Shown here piece by piece: positions 8,595 to 17,799 of a DNA stretch of 64,000 bases (its first letter is position 1; every line of letters starts with the position of its first letter). The position numbers were made by a program, and so were the translations under genes. Origin of the DNA: Streptomyces qaidamensis. Lineage in GTDB: Bacteria > Actinomycetota > Actinomycetes > Streptomycetales > Streptomycetaceae. The stretch is taken from positions 6,944,001 through 7,008,000 of the forward strand of contig NZ_CP015098.1 in the NCBI RefSeq assembly GCF_001611795.1, in the 5' to 3' direction. The notes beneath the pieces are model-generated. The model saw nothing but the letters and a program-made list of their open reading frames with translations. It searched no databases and had not been told where the DNA came from.

Positions 8595-9806
8595 GTGGAG
8601 ACTCCGGGGTCGCAGTCATCGCTGCACCGAGCCAACCTGGAGCGGGTCGTACGAGCCGTGCGCCTGGCGGGCTCCCTCACCCAGGCCGAGATCGCGCGGA
8701 CGACAGGTCTGTCCGCGGCGACGGTGTCCAACATCGTCCGGGAGTTGAAGGAAGGCGGCACCGTCGAGGTCACACCGACCTCCGCCGGCGGCCGCAGGGC
8801 CCGCAGCGTGTCGCTGAGCGGCGACGCCGGCATCGTCATCGGCGTCGACTTCGGCCACACCCACCTCCGTGTCGCGATCGGCAACCTCGCCCACCAGGTC
8901 CTGGCGGAGGAGTCCGAGCCGCTGGACGTGGACGCCTCGTCCACCCAGGGCTTCGACCGCGCGGAACAGCTGGTCACCCGCCTGATCGAAGCCACCGGCG
9001 TCGACCGCTCCAAGATCGCCGGCGTCGGCCTCGGCGTCCCCGGCCCCATCGACGTCGAATCCGGCACCCTCGGCTCGACGGCCATCCTCCCCGGCTGGAC
9101 CGGCACCAAGCCCGCCGAGGAGCTCCGCGGCCGCCTCGGCGTCCCCGTGCACGTGGACAACGACGCCAACCTCGGCGCCCTCGGCGAGATGGTCTGGGGC
9201 AGCGGCCGGGGTGTCCGCGACCTGGCCTACATCAAGGTCGCCAGCGGCGTCGGCGCCGGCCTGGTGATCAGCGGCAAGATCTACCGCGGCCCCGGCGGCA
9301 CCGCAGGAGAAATCGGGCATATTACACTCGACGAGTCCGGCCCCGTCTGCCGTTGCGGCAACCGCGGCTGCCTGGAGACCTTCGCGGCCGCGCGCTACGT
9401 GCTCCCGCTCCTCCAGTCCAGTCACGGCACCGATCTGACCATGGAGGGCGTCGTACGGCTGGCGCGGGACGGAGACCCGGGCTGCCGTCGGGTGATCGCC
9501 GACGTCGGCCGCCACATCGGCAGTGGAGTGGCCAATCTCTGCAACCTGCTGAACCCGAGCCGCGTGGTCCTCGGCGGTGATCTCGCCGAGGCCGGTGAGC
9601 TGGTGCTCGGGCCGATCCGGGAGTCCGTCGGCCGCTACGCCATCCCCAGTGCGGCACGCCAGTTGTCCGTTCTCCCCGGCGCCCTCGGAGGCCGTGCGGA
9701 AGTGCTCGGAGCGCTCGCTCTAGCCCTCAGCGAGATGGGCGATTCGACCCTTTTGGACGGGACGGCTCCGGGTGCACTGCAGGCAGTGGCCCCTGCCTTC
9801 ACTTAG
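8595..9806 (+). CDS. rok7B7: ROK-family transcriptional regulator Rok7B7
   Basis: 403 aa. It has an N-terminal winged HTH (about 10-75: LTQAEIARTTGLSAATVSNI) followed by a ROK sugar-kinase-like domain. That domain carries an ATP-like motif (VIGVDFGHTHLRV) and the ROK zinc motif CRCGNRGCLE after EIGHITL. Established for the S. coelicolor orthologue (SCO6008, recalled): a pleiotropic regulator of xylose transport, carbon catabolite repression and antibiotic production. It sits between the GlcNAc and xylose importers, directly upstream of xylFGH. Start: GTG 8595, preceded by AGGAGGT; the frame is open from TTG 8544 but with no better SD. Whether it still phosphorylates or binds a sugar cannot be judged here. 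Confidence 0.9.
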   Translation: METPGSQSSLHRANLERVVRAVRLAGSLTQAEIARTTGLSAATVSNIVRELKEGGTVEVTPTSAGGRRARSVSLSGDAGIVIGVDFGHTHLRVAIGNLAHQVLAEESEPLDVDASSTQGFDRAEQLVTRLIEATGVDRSKIAGVGLGVPGPIDVESGTLGSTAILPGWTGTKPAEELRGRLGVPVHVDNDANLGALGEMVWGSGRGVRDLAYIKVASGVGAGLVISGKIYRGPGGTAGEIGHITLDESGPVCRCGNRGCLETFAAARYVLPLLQSSHGTDLTMEGVVRLARDGDPGCRRVIADVGRHIGSGVANLCNLLNPSRVVLGGDLAEAGELVLGPIRESVGRYAIPSAARQLSVLPGALGGRAEVLGALALALSEMGDSTLLDGTAPGALQAVAPAFT

Positions 9807-9812
9807 AGAACG

Positions 9813-9830
9813 GATGGCACCGTTGCCATC
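9813..9830. promoter_or_regulatory. Inverted repeat downstream of rok7B7
   Basis: GATGGCA-CCGT-TGCCATC is a perfect 7-bp inverted repeat just after the rok7B7 stop and upstream of xylF. No T-tract follows, so it may be an operator for the xyl operon rather than a terminator. Confidence 0.4.
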
Positions 9831-9840
9831 TCGTTAAGGA

Positions 9841-9853
9841 TTTACTTCTTGAC
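9841..9853 (+). promoter_or_regulatory. Candidate Rok7B7 binding site in the xylF promoter
   Basis: TTTACTTCTTGAC fits at every position the degenerate consensus TTKAMKHSTTSAV, which I recall being reported for Rok7B7 in S. avermitilis. It overlaps a possible -35 hexamer (TTGACG, 9849-9854), about 75 bp upstream of the xylF start, a suitable position for repression. The consensus is from memory. Confidence 0.45.
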
Positions 9854-9927
9854 GTCGCACGTGTGGCCGAGTTGACTTCCAGCCACCTCGGCCGCAATGT
9901 CGCGGCCTCGTCAGGGAGGTTTCTGAA

Positions 9928-11040
9928 GTGAACACGCGTATGCGTCGCGCCGCTGTCGCTATTGCCGCCGGTGCGATGGCTGTTTCGCTTGCTGCCTGTG
10001 GCAGCGCCAAGGAGTCGGGCGACAACGCCGACTCCACCGGGTCCGCCAAGAAGGGCGACGACATCAAGGTCGGCCTGCTCCTTCCCGAGAACGCGACCGC
10101 CCGTTACGAGAAGTTCGACCGTCCCCTCATCGAGGAGAAGGTCAAGGAGCTCACCAACGGCAAGGGCGAGGTCGTCTACGCCAACGCCAAGCAGGACGCC
10201 AGCACGCAGAACCAGCAGGTCGACACGATGGTGACCAACAAGGTCGACGTGCTGATCGTGGACGCTGTCGACTCCAAGGCGATCGCCGGCTCGGTGAAGA
10301 AGGCCAAGGACGCGGGCATCCCCGTCGTCGCCTACGACCGCCTGGCCGAGGGCCCGATCGACGCCTACACCTCGTTCGACAACGAGACCGTCGGCAAGAC
10401 CCAGGGCGAGGCCCTGCTGAAGGCCCTGGGTGACAAGGCCAAGGACGGCCAGATCGTCATGATGAACGGGTCCTCCACCGACCCGAACGCCGCCCAGTTC
10501 AAGAAGGGCGCGCACTCCGTGCTCGACGGCAAGGTGAAGATCGGCCGCGAGTACGACACCAAGGAGTGGAAGCCGGAGAACGCCAACTCCAACATGGAGG
10601 GCGCCATCTCCGCCCTCGGCAAGGACAAGATCGTCGGCGTGTACTCCGCCAACGACGGCATGGCGGGCGGCATCATCACGGCCCTGAAGGCCGCCGGCAT
10701 CGCCGACATCCCGGTCACCGGCCAGGACGCCGAACTCGCGGGCGTGCAGCGCATCGTCACCGGTGAGCAGTACATGAGCGTCTACAAGCCCTACCCGCAG
10801 GAGGCGGACGTCGCGGCCGAGATGGCCGTCGCCCTCGCCCAGGGCAAGTCGCTCGACTCGATCGCCAAGGACAAGGTCGACAGCCCGACCACCAAGGCCA
10901 TCCCCTCCGTCCTCGTCCCGGTCGTCTCGCTGACCAAGGACAACATCAAGGACACCGTCATCAAGGACGGCATCTACACCGTGAACGAGATCTGCACGGG
11001 CAAGTACAAGGCCGCCTGCGACAAGATCGGCCTCAACTAG
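9928..11040 (+). CDS. xylF: XylF, xylose-type sugar-binding lipoprotein
   Basis: 370 aa. Periplasmic-binding-protein type 1 (ribose/xylose class) for a CUT2 importer. The signal peptide ends in lipobox LAAC, so the mature protein is anchored at Cys. The fold shows the typical early segment IKVGLLLPENATARYEKFDRP and the repeated IVDAVDSKAIA / GVYSANDGMAGG motifs of XylF-like proteins. GTG start with GGGAGG 9 nt upstream. First gene of xylFGH; the S. coelicolor counterpart is SCO6009 (recalled). D-xylose is the likely ligand, although binding residues cannot be confirmed by eye. Confidence 0.88.
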   Translation: MNTRMRRAAVAIAAGAMAVSLAACGSAKESGDNADSTGSAKKGDDIKVGLLLPENATARYEKFDRPLIEEKVKELTNGKGEVVYANAKQDASTQNQQVDTMVTNKVDVLIVDAVDSKAIAGSVKKAKDAGIPVVAYDRLAEGPIDAYTSFDNETVGKTQGEALLKALGDKAKDGQIVMMNGSSTDPNAAQFKKGAHSVLDGKVKIGREYDTKEWKPENANSNMEGAISALGKDKIVGVYSANDGMAGGIITALKAAGIADIPVTGQDAELAGVQRIVTGEQYMSVYKPYPQEADVAAEMAVALAQGKSLDSIAKDKVDSPTTKAIPSVLVPVVSLTKDNIKDTVIKDGIYTVNEICTGKYKAACDKIGLN

Positions 11041-11238
11041 GCAACCGCCACGTCCCCTGCGGAGCGCGGGAGTCCGAACCGGACTCCCGTGACTCCATGC
11101 GGGGACCGGTTCGCCCCCGAGTTCCTCCGGCGCCCCGCCACATCAGCCCCGCAAGCTACGCGGGGCGCCGGACGGATCACTCCTCCCACCCTTCTGCACA
11201 ACCTCCCGCCGGGTCAGGCGGCGAAGGAGATGGTTCAC

Positions 11239-12021
11239 GTGTCCGCTACGCCCGTGCTGGCGTTGCGCGGGGTCTCCAAGCGGTTCGGTGCCGTTCAGGC
11301 GCTCACCGACGTAGAGCTTGAGGTCCACGCCGGTGAGGTGGTCGCCCTGGTCGGCGACAACGGAGCCGGAAAGTCCACGCTGGTCAAGACGATCGCCGGC
11401 GTGCACCCCATCGATGAGGGTGTCATCGAATGGGACGGCAGGTCCGTCCAGATCAACAAGCCGCACGACGCCCAGAACCTGGGCATCGCGACCGTCTACC
11501 AGGACCTCGCGCTCTGCGACAACATCGACGTCGTCGGCAACCTCTACCTGGGCCGGGAGATCCGCAAGCGCGGCGTCCTGGACGAGGTGGAGATGGAGCG
11601 CCGCTCCCGGGAGCTGCTCGACACGCTGTCGATCCGTATCCCCAGCGTGCGCATCCCGATCGCCTCGCTCTCCGGCGGTCAGCGCCAGACCGTGGCCATC
11701 GCCCGTTCCATGCTCGGCGAGCCCAAGCTGGTCATCCTCGACGAGCCCACCGCCGCCCTCGGCGTCGAGCAGACCGCACAGGTCCTCGACCTGGTCGAGC
11801 GGCTGCGCGAGCGCGGCCACGCCGTGATCCTCATCAGCCACAACATGGCCGACGTGAAGGCCGTCGCGGACAAGGTCGCCGTGCTGCGCCTCGGCCGCAA
11901 CAACGGCGTCTTCGAGGTCAAGTCGACCTCGCAGGAAGAGATCATCTCCGCCATCACCGGCGCCACCGACAACGCCGTGACCCGCCGTGCGGCGCGCACG
12001 AACGGGGAGGTTTCCAAGTGA
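11239..12021 (+). CDS. xylG: XylG, sugar ABC transporter ATP-binding protein
   Basis: 260 aa cytoplasmic ATPase that energises XylFH. Walker A GDNGAGKST, Q-loop VYQDLALCDN, signature LSGGQRQ, Walker B LVILDEPTAAL and the H-loop HN are all present. E. coli XylG is a fused double ATPase of about 510 aa; this one has a single domain, as in FrcA-type transporters, so it must act as a homodimer. Start: GTG 11239 with GAAGGAG 9 nt before it; ATG 11230 overlaps the SD. The last 4 nt overlap the xylH start (GTGA). Confidence 0.88.
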   Translation: MSATPVLALRGVSKRFGAVQALTDVELEVHAGEVVALVGDNGAGKSTLVKTIAGVHPIDEGVIEWDGRSVQINKPHDAQNLGIATVYQDLALCDNIDVVGNLYLGREIRKRGVLDEVEMERRSRELLDTLSIRIPSVRIPIASLSGGQRQTVAIARSMLGEPKLVILDEPTAALGVEQTAQVLDLVERLRERGHAVILISHNMADVKAVADKVAVLRLGRNNGVFEVKSTSQEEIISAITGATDNAVTRRAARTNGEVSK

Positions 12022-13310
12022 GCATCGACAAGACCTCCGCGGCTCCGGACGACCACGTCGTGGAGAACCCCGAGGCGGCCAAGGCCGCCGTCACGGTGGT
12101 CGACCCCCGGCTGCTGGTGCGCGAGCAGGGCCTCAAGGGCTACGTCAGCGAGTTCAAGCGGAAGATGAAGTCCGGTGACCTGGGCTCCATCCCGGTCGTC
12201 ATCGGCCTGGCGATCATCTGGATCATCTTCACGAGCCTGAACTCCAACTTCCTCACCGCGGGCAACCTGTCCGACATGTCCGTCGCCATGGTCGGCACGG
12301 GCATGATCGCCGTCGGCATCGTGTTCGTGCTGCTGCTCGGCGAGATCGACCTGTCCGTCGGCTCGGTCTCCGGTGTGGCGGGCGCGAGTTTCGCGGTGCT
12401 GAACGTCACCAACGGCATGAACGAGTGGCTCGCCTTCGTGCTGGCCATCCTCACCGGCACGGTCGCCGGTGCGCTGCACGGCTTCTTCTTCGCGAAGATC
12501 GGCGTGCCCGCCTTCGCCGTCACGCTGGCCGGTCTGCTGTTCTGGAACGGCTTCATGCTCCAGATCCTGGGCAGCAACGGCACCATCAACCTCGACCCGG
12601 ACGGGGTCGTGGCCCAGCTGACCAGCTATTACTTCTCCGACGTGGCCGCCGCGTACGGTCTGGCCGTGGTGGTGACCGCCGGGTTCTTCCTCAGCTCCTT
12701 CCTCGGTAACCGGCGGCGCGAGGCGGCGGGTGTGCCGTCGCGGCCGCTGAGCGACACCATCGTGCGGACCGTGCTGCTGGCGGTGCTCGCCTTCACCGCC
12801 GCCATCGTCTTCAACCAGTACAAGGGCCTGCCGCTCGCCGTGGTGATCTTCATCGCGGTGCTGCTGGTCACGGACTTCGTGCTGCGCCGCACGGCGTACG
12901 GCCGGAAGGTGTTCGCGCTCGGCGGCAGCGTCGAGGCGTCCCGCCGGGCCGGCATCAACGTGGAGATGGTCCGGATCTCGGTGTTCGCGATCTCCGGCAC
13001 CTTCGCGGCGGTGGGCGGTCTGTTCATCGCCTCGAAGATCGCCGCGGCCAACCAGGGCGCCGGCGGCGGTGACCTGCTGATGAACGCGATCGCCGCGGCG
13101 GTCATCGGCGGCACGTCGCTGTTCGGCGGCCGTGGACGCACCTGGAACGCGCTGCTCGGTGTCCTGGTGATCGTGTCGATCCAGTACGGCCTCGCCCTGG
13201 AGGGCATCGCCTCCCCGGTGCAGTACATGATCACCGGTGGTGTGCTGTTGGCCACGGTCGTCATCGACGCCGTCACCCGTAAGACGCAGAAGACCGCAGG
13301 GCGCGCCTAG
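12018..13310 (+). CDS. xylH: XylH, sugar ABC transporter permease
   Basis: 430 aa CUT2-family permease with about 10 hydrophobic segments after a 55-residue soluble N-tail. It carries the BPD_transp_2 signatures LLLGEIDLSVGSVSG and AVIGGTSLFGGRG. It is translationally coupled to xylG through a GTGA overlap and completes the xylFGH operon. A perfect hairpin follows the stop at once. A hydrophilic loop (about 235-250) splits the protein, as in other XylH proteins. Confidence 0.88.
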   Translation: MSIDKTSAAPDDHVVENPEAAKAAVTVVDPRLLVREQGLKGYVSEFKRKMKSGDLGSIPVVIGLAIIWIIFTSLNSNFLTAGNLSDMSVAMVGTGMIAVGIVFVLLLGEIDLSVGSVSGVAGASFAVLNVTNGMNEWLAFVLAILTGTVAGALHGFFFAKIGVPAFAVTLAGLLFWNGFMLQILGSNGTINLDPDGVVAQLTSYYFSDVAAAYGLAVVVTAGFFLSSFLGNRRREAAGVPSRPLSDTIVRTVLLAVLAFTAAIVFNQYKGLPLAVVIFIAVLLVTDFVLRRTAYGRKVFALGGSVEASRRAGINVEMVRISVFAISGTFAAVGGLFIASKIAAANQGAGGGDLLMNAIAAAVIGGTSLFGGRGRTWNALLGVLVIVSIQYGLALEGIASPVQYMITGGVLLATVVIDAVTRKTQKTAGRA

Positions 13311-13324
13311 CGCCGACCACCCAC

Positions 13325-13357
13325 CTGTGCCCGGTACCTCCCCGGTACCGGGCACAG
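13325..13357 (+). terminator. Terminator of the xylFGH operon
   Basis: CTGTGCCCGGTACC … GGTACCGGGCACAG forms a 14-bp perfect stem 14 bp after the xylH stop. There is no U-tract. Confidence 0.75.
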
Positions 13358-13490
13358 CTGTGTCGTAGAGGTGGCGCACCATGGGTAGAGCCGAACGCGT
13401 GACGTACGACGCACAGCCTCGGCGCCGCCCGCAAGGGCGGAACATTAGACTCGACAAGCCCGGCAACAGCTCTACTGCAAGGAGGCACGG

Positions 13491-15413
13491 GTGCCGCTGC
13501 TGACCCGTATCAGGGGACCGCGCGATCTGGACCGGCTCAACCTGGAGGAGCTGAACCAGCTGGCGGAGGAGATCCGCAGCTTCCTCGTCGAAGCGGTCTC
13601 CAAGACCGGCGGTCACCTCGGCCCCAACCTCGGCGTGGTGGAGCTCACCATCGCCCTGCACCGGGTCTTCGACTCGCCCCGGGACAAGGTGCTCTGGGAC
13701 ACCGGCCACCAGTCCTATGTCCACAAGCTGCTCACCGGCCGCCAGGACTTCTCGAAGCTGAAGATGAAGGGCGGCCTGTCCGGTTACCCCTCACAGGCCG
13801 AGTCCGAGCACGACGTCATCGAGAACTCGCACGCCTCGACCGTCCTCGGCTGGGCCGACGGCATCGCCAAGGCCAACCAGATCCTCGAACGCGACGACCA
13901 CGTCGTGGCCGTGATCGGTGACGGCGCGCTGACCGGCGGCATGGCCTGGGAGGCGCTGAACAACATCGCCGACGCCAAGGACCGCCCGCTCGTCATCGTC
14001 GTCAACGACAACGAGCGGTCCTACGCGCCGACCATCGGCGGCCTCGCCAACCACCTGGCGACCCTGCGCACCACCGACGGCTACGAGCGCTTCCTCGCCC
14101 GCACCAAGGAGGTGCTGGAGCGCACCCCCGTCGTCGGACAGGCGCTCTACGACACCCTGCACGGCGCGAAGAAGGGGCTGAAGGACTTCATCGCCCCGCA
14201 GGGCATGTTCGAGGACCTCGGCCTGAAGTACGTCGGGCCGATCGACGGACACGACCTGGAGGCCCTGGAGTCCGCGCTCGCCAAGGCCAAGCGGTTCGGC
14301 GGGCCGGTCATCGTGCACTGCCTGACCGAGAAGGGCCGCGGCTACCAGCCGGCCCTCCAGGACGAGGCGGACCGCTTCCACGCCGTCGGCAAGATCCACC
14401 CCGACACGGGCCTGCCGATCGCCAGCTCCGGCGCCGACTGGACGTCCGTCTTCGGCGAGGAGATGGTCAAGCTCGGCGAGGAGCGCGAGGACATCGTCGC
14501 CATCACGGCCGCCATGCTCCAGCCGGTCGGCCTGGACAAGTTCGCCAAACGCTTCCCCAAGCGGGTCTACGACGTCGGCATCGCCGAGCAGCACGGCGCC
14601 GTCTCCGCGGCCGGCCTGGCCACCGGCGGCGTGCACCCGGTGTTCGCCGTGTACGCCACGTTCCTCAACCGCGCCTTCGACCAGGTGCTGATGGACGTGG
14701 CCCTGCACAAGTGCGGCGTCACCTTCGTCCTCGACCGGGCCGGTGTCACGGGCACCGACGGGGCTTCCCACAACGGCATGTGGGACATGTCGATCCTTCA
14801 GGTCGTCCCGGGCCTGCGGCTGGCCGCGCCGCGCGACGCCGACCAGGTGCGCGCCCAGCTGCGCGAGGCCGTCGCCGTAGACGACGCGCCGACCGTCGTC
14901 CGCTTCTCCAAGGGCGCCGTCGGCCCCGCCGTCCCGGCCGTGCGCCGCGTCGGCGGCATGGACGTCCTGCGCGAGCCCGGCACCGACCGGCCGGACGTCC
15001 TGCTGGTCTCCGTCGGTGCCCTCGCGCCGATGTGCCTGGAGATCGCCGGCCTGCTCGACAAGCAGGGCATCTCCACGACGGTCGTGGACCCGCGCTGGGT
15101 CAAGCCCGTCGACGAGGCGATGGCCCCGCTCGCCGAGCAGCACCGGGTCGTCGTCACCGTCGAGGACAACAGCCGGGTCGGCGGCGTCGGCTCGGCGATC
15201 GCCCAGGCGCTGCGCGACGCCGGAGTCGACGTGCCGCTGCGGGACTTCGGCATCCCACCGCGTTTCCTCGACCACGCCTCCCGCGCCGAGGTCCTGGCCG
15301 AGATCGGGCTCACCGCACCGGACATCGCCCGGCAGGTGACCGGGCTGGTCGCCCGGCTCGACGGCCGCTACGAGCGCTCCGCCGCGGACGCCGTGGAATC
15401 CGCGCGCGACTGA
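13491..15413 (+). CDS. dxs: 1-Deoxy-D-xylulose-5-phosphate synthase
   Basis: 640 aa, the usual length. Condenses pyruvate and glyceraldehyde-3-phosphate with thiamine diphosphate to DXP, the entry step of the MEP isoprenoid pathway (also a precursor for thiamine and pyridoxal). Motifs: DTGHQSYVHKLLTGR, the ThDP/Mg motif GDGALTGG (about 143) with the downstream NDNERS, and the pyrimidine-domain HNGMWD. GTG start with AAGGAGG. It is monocistronic, flanked by the xyl terminator and its own long hairpin. Streptomyces often carry a second dxs; this one matches SCO6013 by synteny (recalled). Confidence 0.95.
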   Translation: MPLLTRIRGPRDLDRLNLEELNQLAEEIRSFLVEAVSKTGGHLGPNLGVVELTIALHRVFDSPRDKVLWDTGHQSYVHKLLTGRQDFSKLKMKGGLSGYPSQAESEHDVIENSHASTVLGWADGIAKANQILERDDHVVAVIGDGALTGGMAWEALNNIADAKDRPLVIVVNDNERSYAPTIGGLANHLATLRTTDGYERFLARTKEVLERTPVVGQALYDTLHGAKKGLKDFIAPQGMFEDLGLKYVGPIDGHDLEALESALAKAKRFGGPVIVHCLTEKGRGYQPALQDEADRFHAVGKIHPDTGLPIASSGADWTSVFGEEMVKLGEEREDIVAITAAMLQPVGLDKFAKRFPKRVYDVGIAEQHGAVSAAGLATGGVHPVFAVYATFLNRAFDQVLMDVALHKCGVTFVLDRAGVTGTDGASHNGMWDMSILQVVPGLRLAAPRDADQVRAQLREAVAVDDAPTVVRFSKGAVGPAVPAVRRVGGMDVLREPGTDRPDVLLVSVGALAPMCLEIAGLLDKQGISTTVVDPRWVKPVDEAMAPLAEQHRVVVTVEDNSRVGGVGSAIAQALRDAGVDVPLRDFGIPPRFLDHASRAEVLAEIGLTAPDIARQVTGLVARLDGRYERSAADAVESARD

Positions 15414-15421
15414 CACCGCTG

Positions 15422-15467
15422 AATGGGCCGGTTCCACCACCGTGAAGGGTGGTGAAACCGGCCCATT
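15422..15467. terminator. Long hairpin after dxs
   Basis: Arms of 20 bp (AATGGGCCGGTT[c/t]CACCACC) with one mismatch and a 6-nt loop, 8 bp after the dxs stop. A very stable terminator. Confidence 0.8.
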
Positions 15468-15550
15468 GGCGTGAATCCTCCCCCGCTGGGGCATACGCAT
15501 GGTGCCCCCTCTCGATCATGTCGAGGACGACAAGCGTGGGAGGTACCCCC

Positions 15551-17065
15551 GTGAGCAGTACCCTCTTCCGGACGAAGAAGGTCGAGCAGTCCATCCTCGA
15601 CACCGAGGAGCCAGAGCACGCGCTCAAGAAGTCCCTGTCAGCGCTGGATCTGACCGTCTTCGGCGTCGGTGTGATCATCGGTACCGGCATCTTCGTACTC
15701 ACCGGCACAGTCGCCAAGGACAACGCCGGGCCCGCGACGGCCCTGGCGTTCGTGGCGTCCGGCATCGCCTGCGCCCTGGCCGCCCTCTGCTACGCCGAGT
15801 TCGCGTCCACGGTCCCGGTCGCCGGGTCCGCCTACACGTTCTCGTACGCCTCCCTCGGTGAACTGCCAGCCTGGATCATCGGCTGGGACCTCGTCCTGGA
15901 ATTCGCGCTCGGTACGGCGGTGGTGGCCGTCGGCTGGTCGGGCTACATCCAGTCGCTCATGGACAACGCGGGCTGGACGATGCCCGCGGGCCTGGGCAGC
16001 CGCGAGGGCGCCGACGCCTTCGGCTTCGACATCCTCGCCGCCGCGCTCGTCCTCGTTCTGACCGGCATCCTCGTGCTCGGCATGAAGCTGTCCGCGCGGA
16101 TCACGTCGATCGTCGTCGCCATCAAGGTGACGGTCGTCCTCGTCGTGATCATCGCGGGCGCGTTCCTCATCAAGGGTGACAACTACGACCCGTTCATTCC
16201 GAAGGAGCAGCCTGTGGAGGCCGGGGCAAGTCTCGACTCCCCGCTGATCCAGCTCATGTTCGGCTGGGCGCCCTCCAACTTCGGCGTGATGGGCATCTTC
16301 ACCGCCGCCTCGGTCGTGTTCTTCGCCTTCATCGGCTTCGACGTCGTGGCCACGGCCGCGGAGGAGACCAAGAACCCGCAGCGCGACATGCCGCGCGGCA
16401 TCCTCGGCTCCCTCCTGATCTGCACGACGCTGTACGTCCTCGTGTCGATCGTCGTCACCGGCATGCAGCACTACAGCCAGTTGTCCGTCGACGCGCCGCT
16501 GGCCGACGCCTTCAAGGCGACCGGGCATCCGTGGTTCGCCGGCTTCATCAGCTTCGGCGCCGCGGTCGGCCTGACGACGGTCTGCATGATCCTGCTGCTC
16601 GGCCAGACCCGGGTGTTCTTCGCGATGAGCCGGGACGGACTGCTGCCGCGGTTCTTCTCGCGCGTCCACCCGCGGTTCAAGACGCCGCACCGGCCGACCA
16701 TCCTGCTCGGCGTGATCATCGCCGTCCTCGCCGGGTTCACGCCGCTGACCGAGCTCGCCGCCCTGGTCAACATCGGCACGCTGTTCGCCTTCGTGGTCGT
16801 CGCCATCGGCGTGATCATCCTCCGCAAGTCCCGCCCCGACCTGCCCCGGGCCTTCCGCACCCCGTGGGTGCCGGTGATCCCGATCCTGTCGGTCTGCGCG
16901 TCCCTGTGGCTGATGATCAACCTTCCCGCCGAGACGTGGGTCCGCTTCGCCATCTGGATGGCCGCCGGCTTCCTCGTCTACTTCCTGTACGGACGCACCC
17001 ACAGCCGCCTCGCACGCCGCGAGTCGGGAGAGGAGCAGCCGAGCGTGGGTGGTGGCACGCCGTAA
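15551..17065 (+). CDS. APC-family amino acid permease (cationic amino acid transporter type)
   Basis: 504 aa with about 12 TM helices. Conserved APC/CAT features are FGVGVIIGTGIFVLTG at the start of TM1, AGSAYTFSY in TM3 and FFAFIGFDVVATAAEE in TM6. It most resembles YfnA/CAT-type transporters for neutral or cationic amino acids; the substrate is unknown. Start: GTG 15551 with GGGAGG 7 nt upstream, although the frame is open from 15449. It stands alone, after the dxs terminator and before the second copy of the intergenic repeat. Confidence 0.88.
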   Translation: MSSTLFRTKKVEQSILDTEEPEHALKKSLSALDLTVFGVGVIIGTGIFVLTGTVAKDNAGPATALAFVASGIACALAALCYAEFASTVPVAGSAYTFSYASLGELPAWIIGWDLVLEFALGTAVVAVGWSGYIQSLMDNAGWTMPAGLGSREGADAFGFDILAAALVLVLTGILVLGMKLSARITSIVVAIKVTVVLVVIIAGAFLIKGDNYDPFIPKEQPVEAGASLDSPLIQLMFGWAPSNFGVMGIFTAASVVFFAFIGFDVVATAAEETKNPQRDMPRGILGSLLICTTLYVLVSIVVTGMQHYSQLSVDAPLADAFKATGHPWFAGFISFGAAVGLTTVCMILLLGQTRVFFAMSRDGLLPRFFSRVHPRFKTPHRPTILLGVIIAVLAGFTPLTELAALVNIGTLFAFVVVAIGVIILRKSRPDLPRAFRTPWVPVIPILSVCASLWLMINLPAETWVRFAIWMAAGFLVYFLYGRTHSRLARRESGEEQPSVGGGTP

Positions 17066-17082
17066 GCGGCTGCGACTGCGGC

Positions 17083-17329
17083 TTCGCCTTCTCGCCGGTG
17101 GTGGGTCGGGGCCGCGCGGGGGGGGTCCGTCCTCGGAACGGCGCGATGGGGTGTCATACCGACTGACTGTCCGTTGACGCGCCAACCGCTGCGGGCGGCG
17201 GTCACCCCCCGACACGACCCCTTGCCTACGACTGCGGGTGCGGGCGCGCTCTGCCCCCGCTGCGGGCATGCGTGCCGCTGCGGGCGCTGGGGCCCCCGTG
17301 CTCGAGCGAAGCCGAGAGCTTGGGGGAGG
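17083..17329 (-). repeat. Dispersed intergenic repeat, copy B (inverted)
   Basis: Read on the minus strand this matches copy A (8155-8397) block by block, including the hairpin CCCCCAAGCTCTCGGCTTCG (stem 17293-17326). The next 40 bp hold another AGCTTGGGGGAGG unit (17360-17372), so the element is partly tandem. It fills the 362-bp gap between the permease and the NYN gene (17066-17427). No coding frame is credible here. Confidence 0.8.
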
Positions 17330-17427
17330 GTGGGCGCTGGAGGTACCCCCTGCCCGAAGAGCTTGGGGGAGGCACCTCGTCGCGCCGAGTTGCGCAACAC
17401 CCCGGCCTCAGCCCCGGCGCCGAGCGC

Positions 17428-17799
17428 CTACGGACGAACAGACCGCGGCCCCGCCACCTCCGCCCCCAGCTCACCGACCCGCCTCCGCAGCTCGCGGTCC
17501 GCCGTGATCACCAGGACGGCGCGGTCACCGGCCGAGGCCACCACCTCGACGATGTGGTCGTCTCCGCTGCCGGCGGCGGACGACACCCGTACCCCGGGCA
17601 CGGACTCCACACCCCGCGCCGCCCCCTCCACCACGAGGACGATCTCCACCGGGCCGGAGACGGCGGGGACCCCCTGCGACGCCAACCGGTCCCGCAGCCG
17701 TTCCGCCGCGCCGCGGCGGTCCCGCCACCAGCCGTCCGGCACCGACCCGACGACGTTCGCCGCGTCGACGACGACCAGGACAGGCGTGTTGGCGTTCAT
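17428..17799 (-). CDS. Small NYN/PIN-like nuclease-fold protein
   Basis: 123 aa. The pattern VLVVVDAANVVGS near the N-terminus, VEIVLVVEGAA in the middle and AVLVITADRELRRRV near the end is that of NYN (YacP/PIN-like) ribonuclease folds: an Asp after the first strand and TADREL with the third acidic residue. A role in RNA processing is inferred from fold alone. Start at ATG 17799, with only a weak SD. It is divergent from the beta-propeller gene, 81 bp apart. Confidence 0.75.
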   Translation of the reverse strand: MNANTPVLVVVDAANVVGSVPDGWWRDRRGAAERLRDRLASQGVPAVSGPVEIVLVVEGAARGVESVPGVRVSSAAGSGDDHIVEVVASAGDRAVLVITADRELRRRVGELGAEVAGPRSVRP

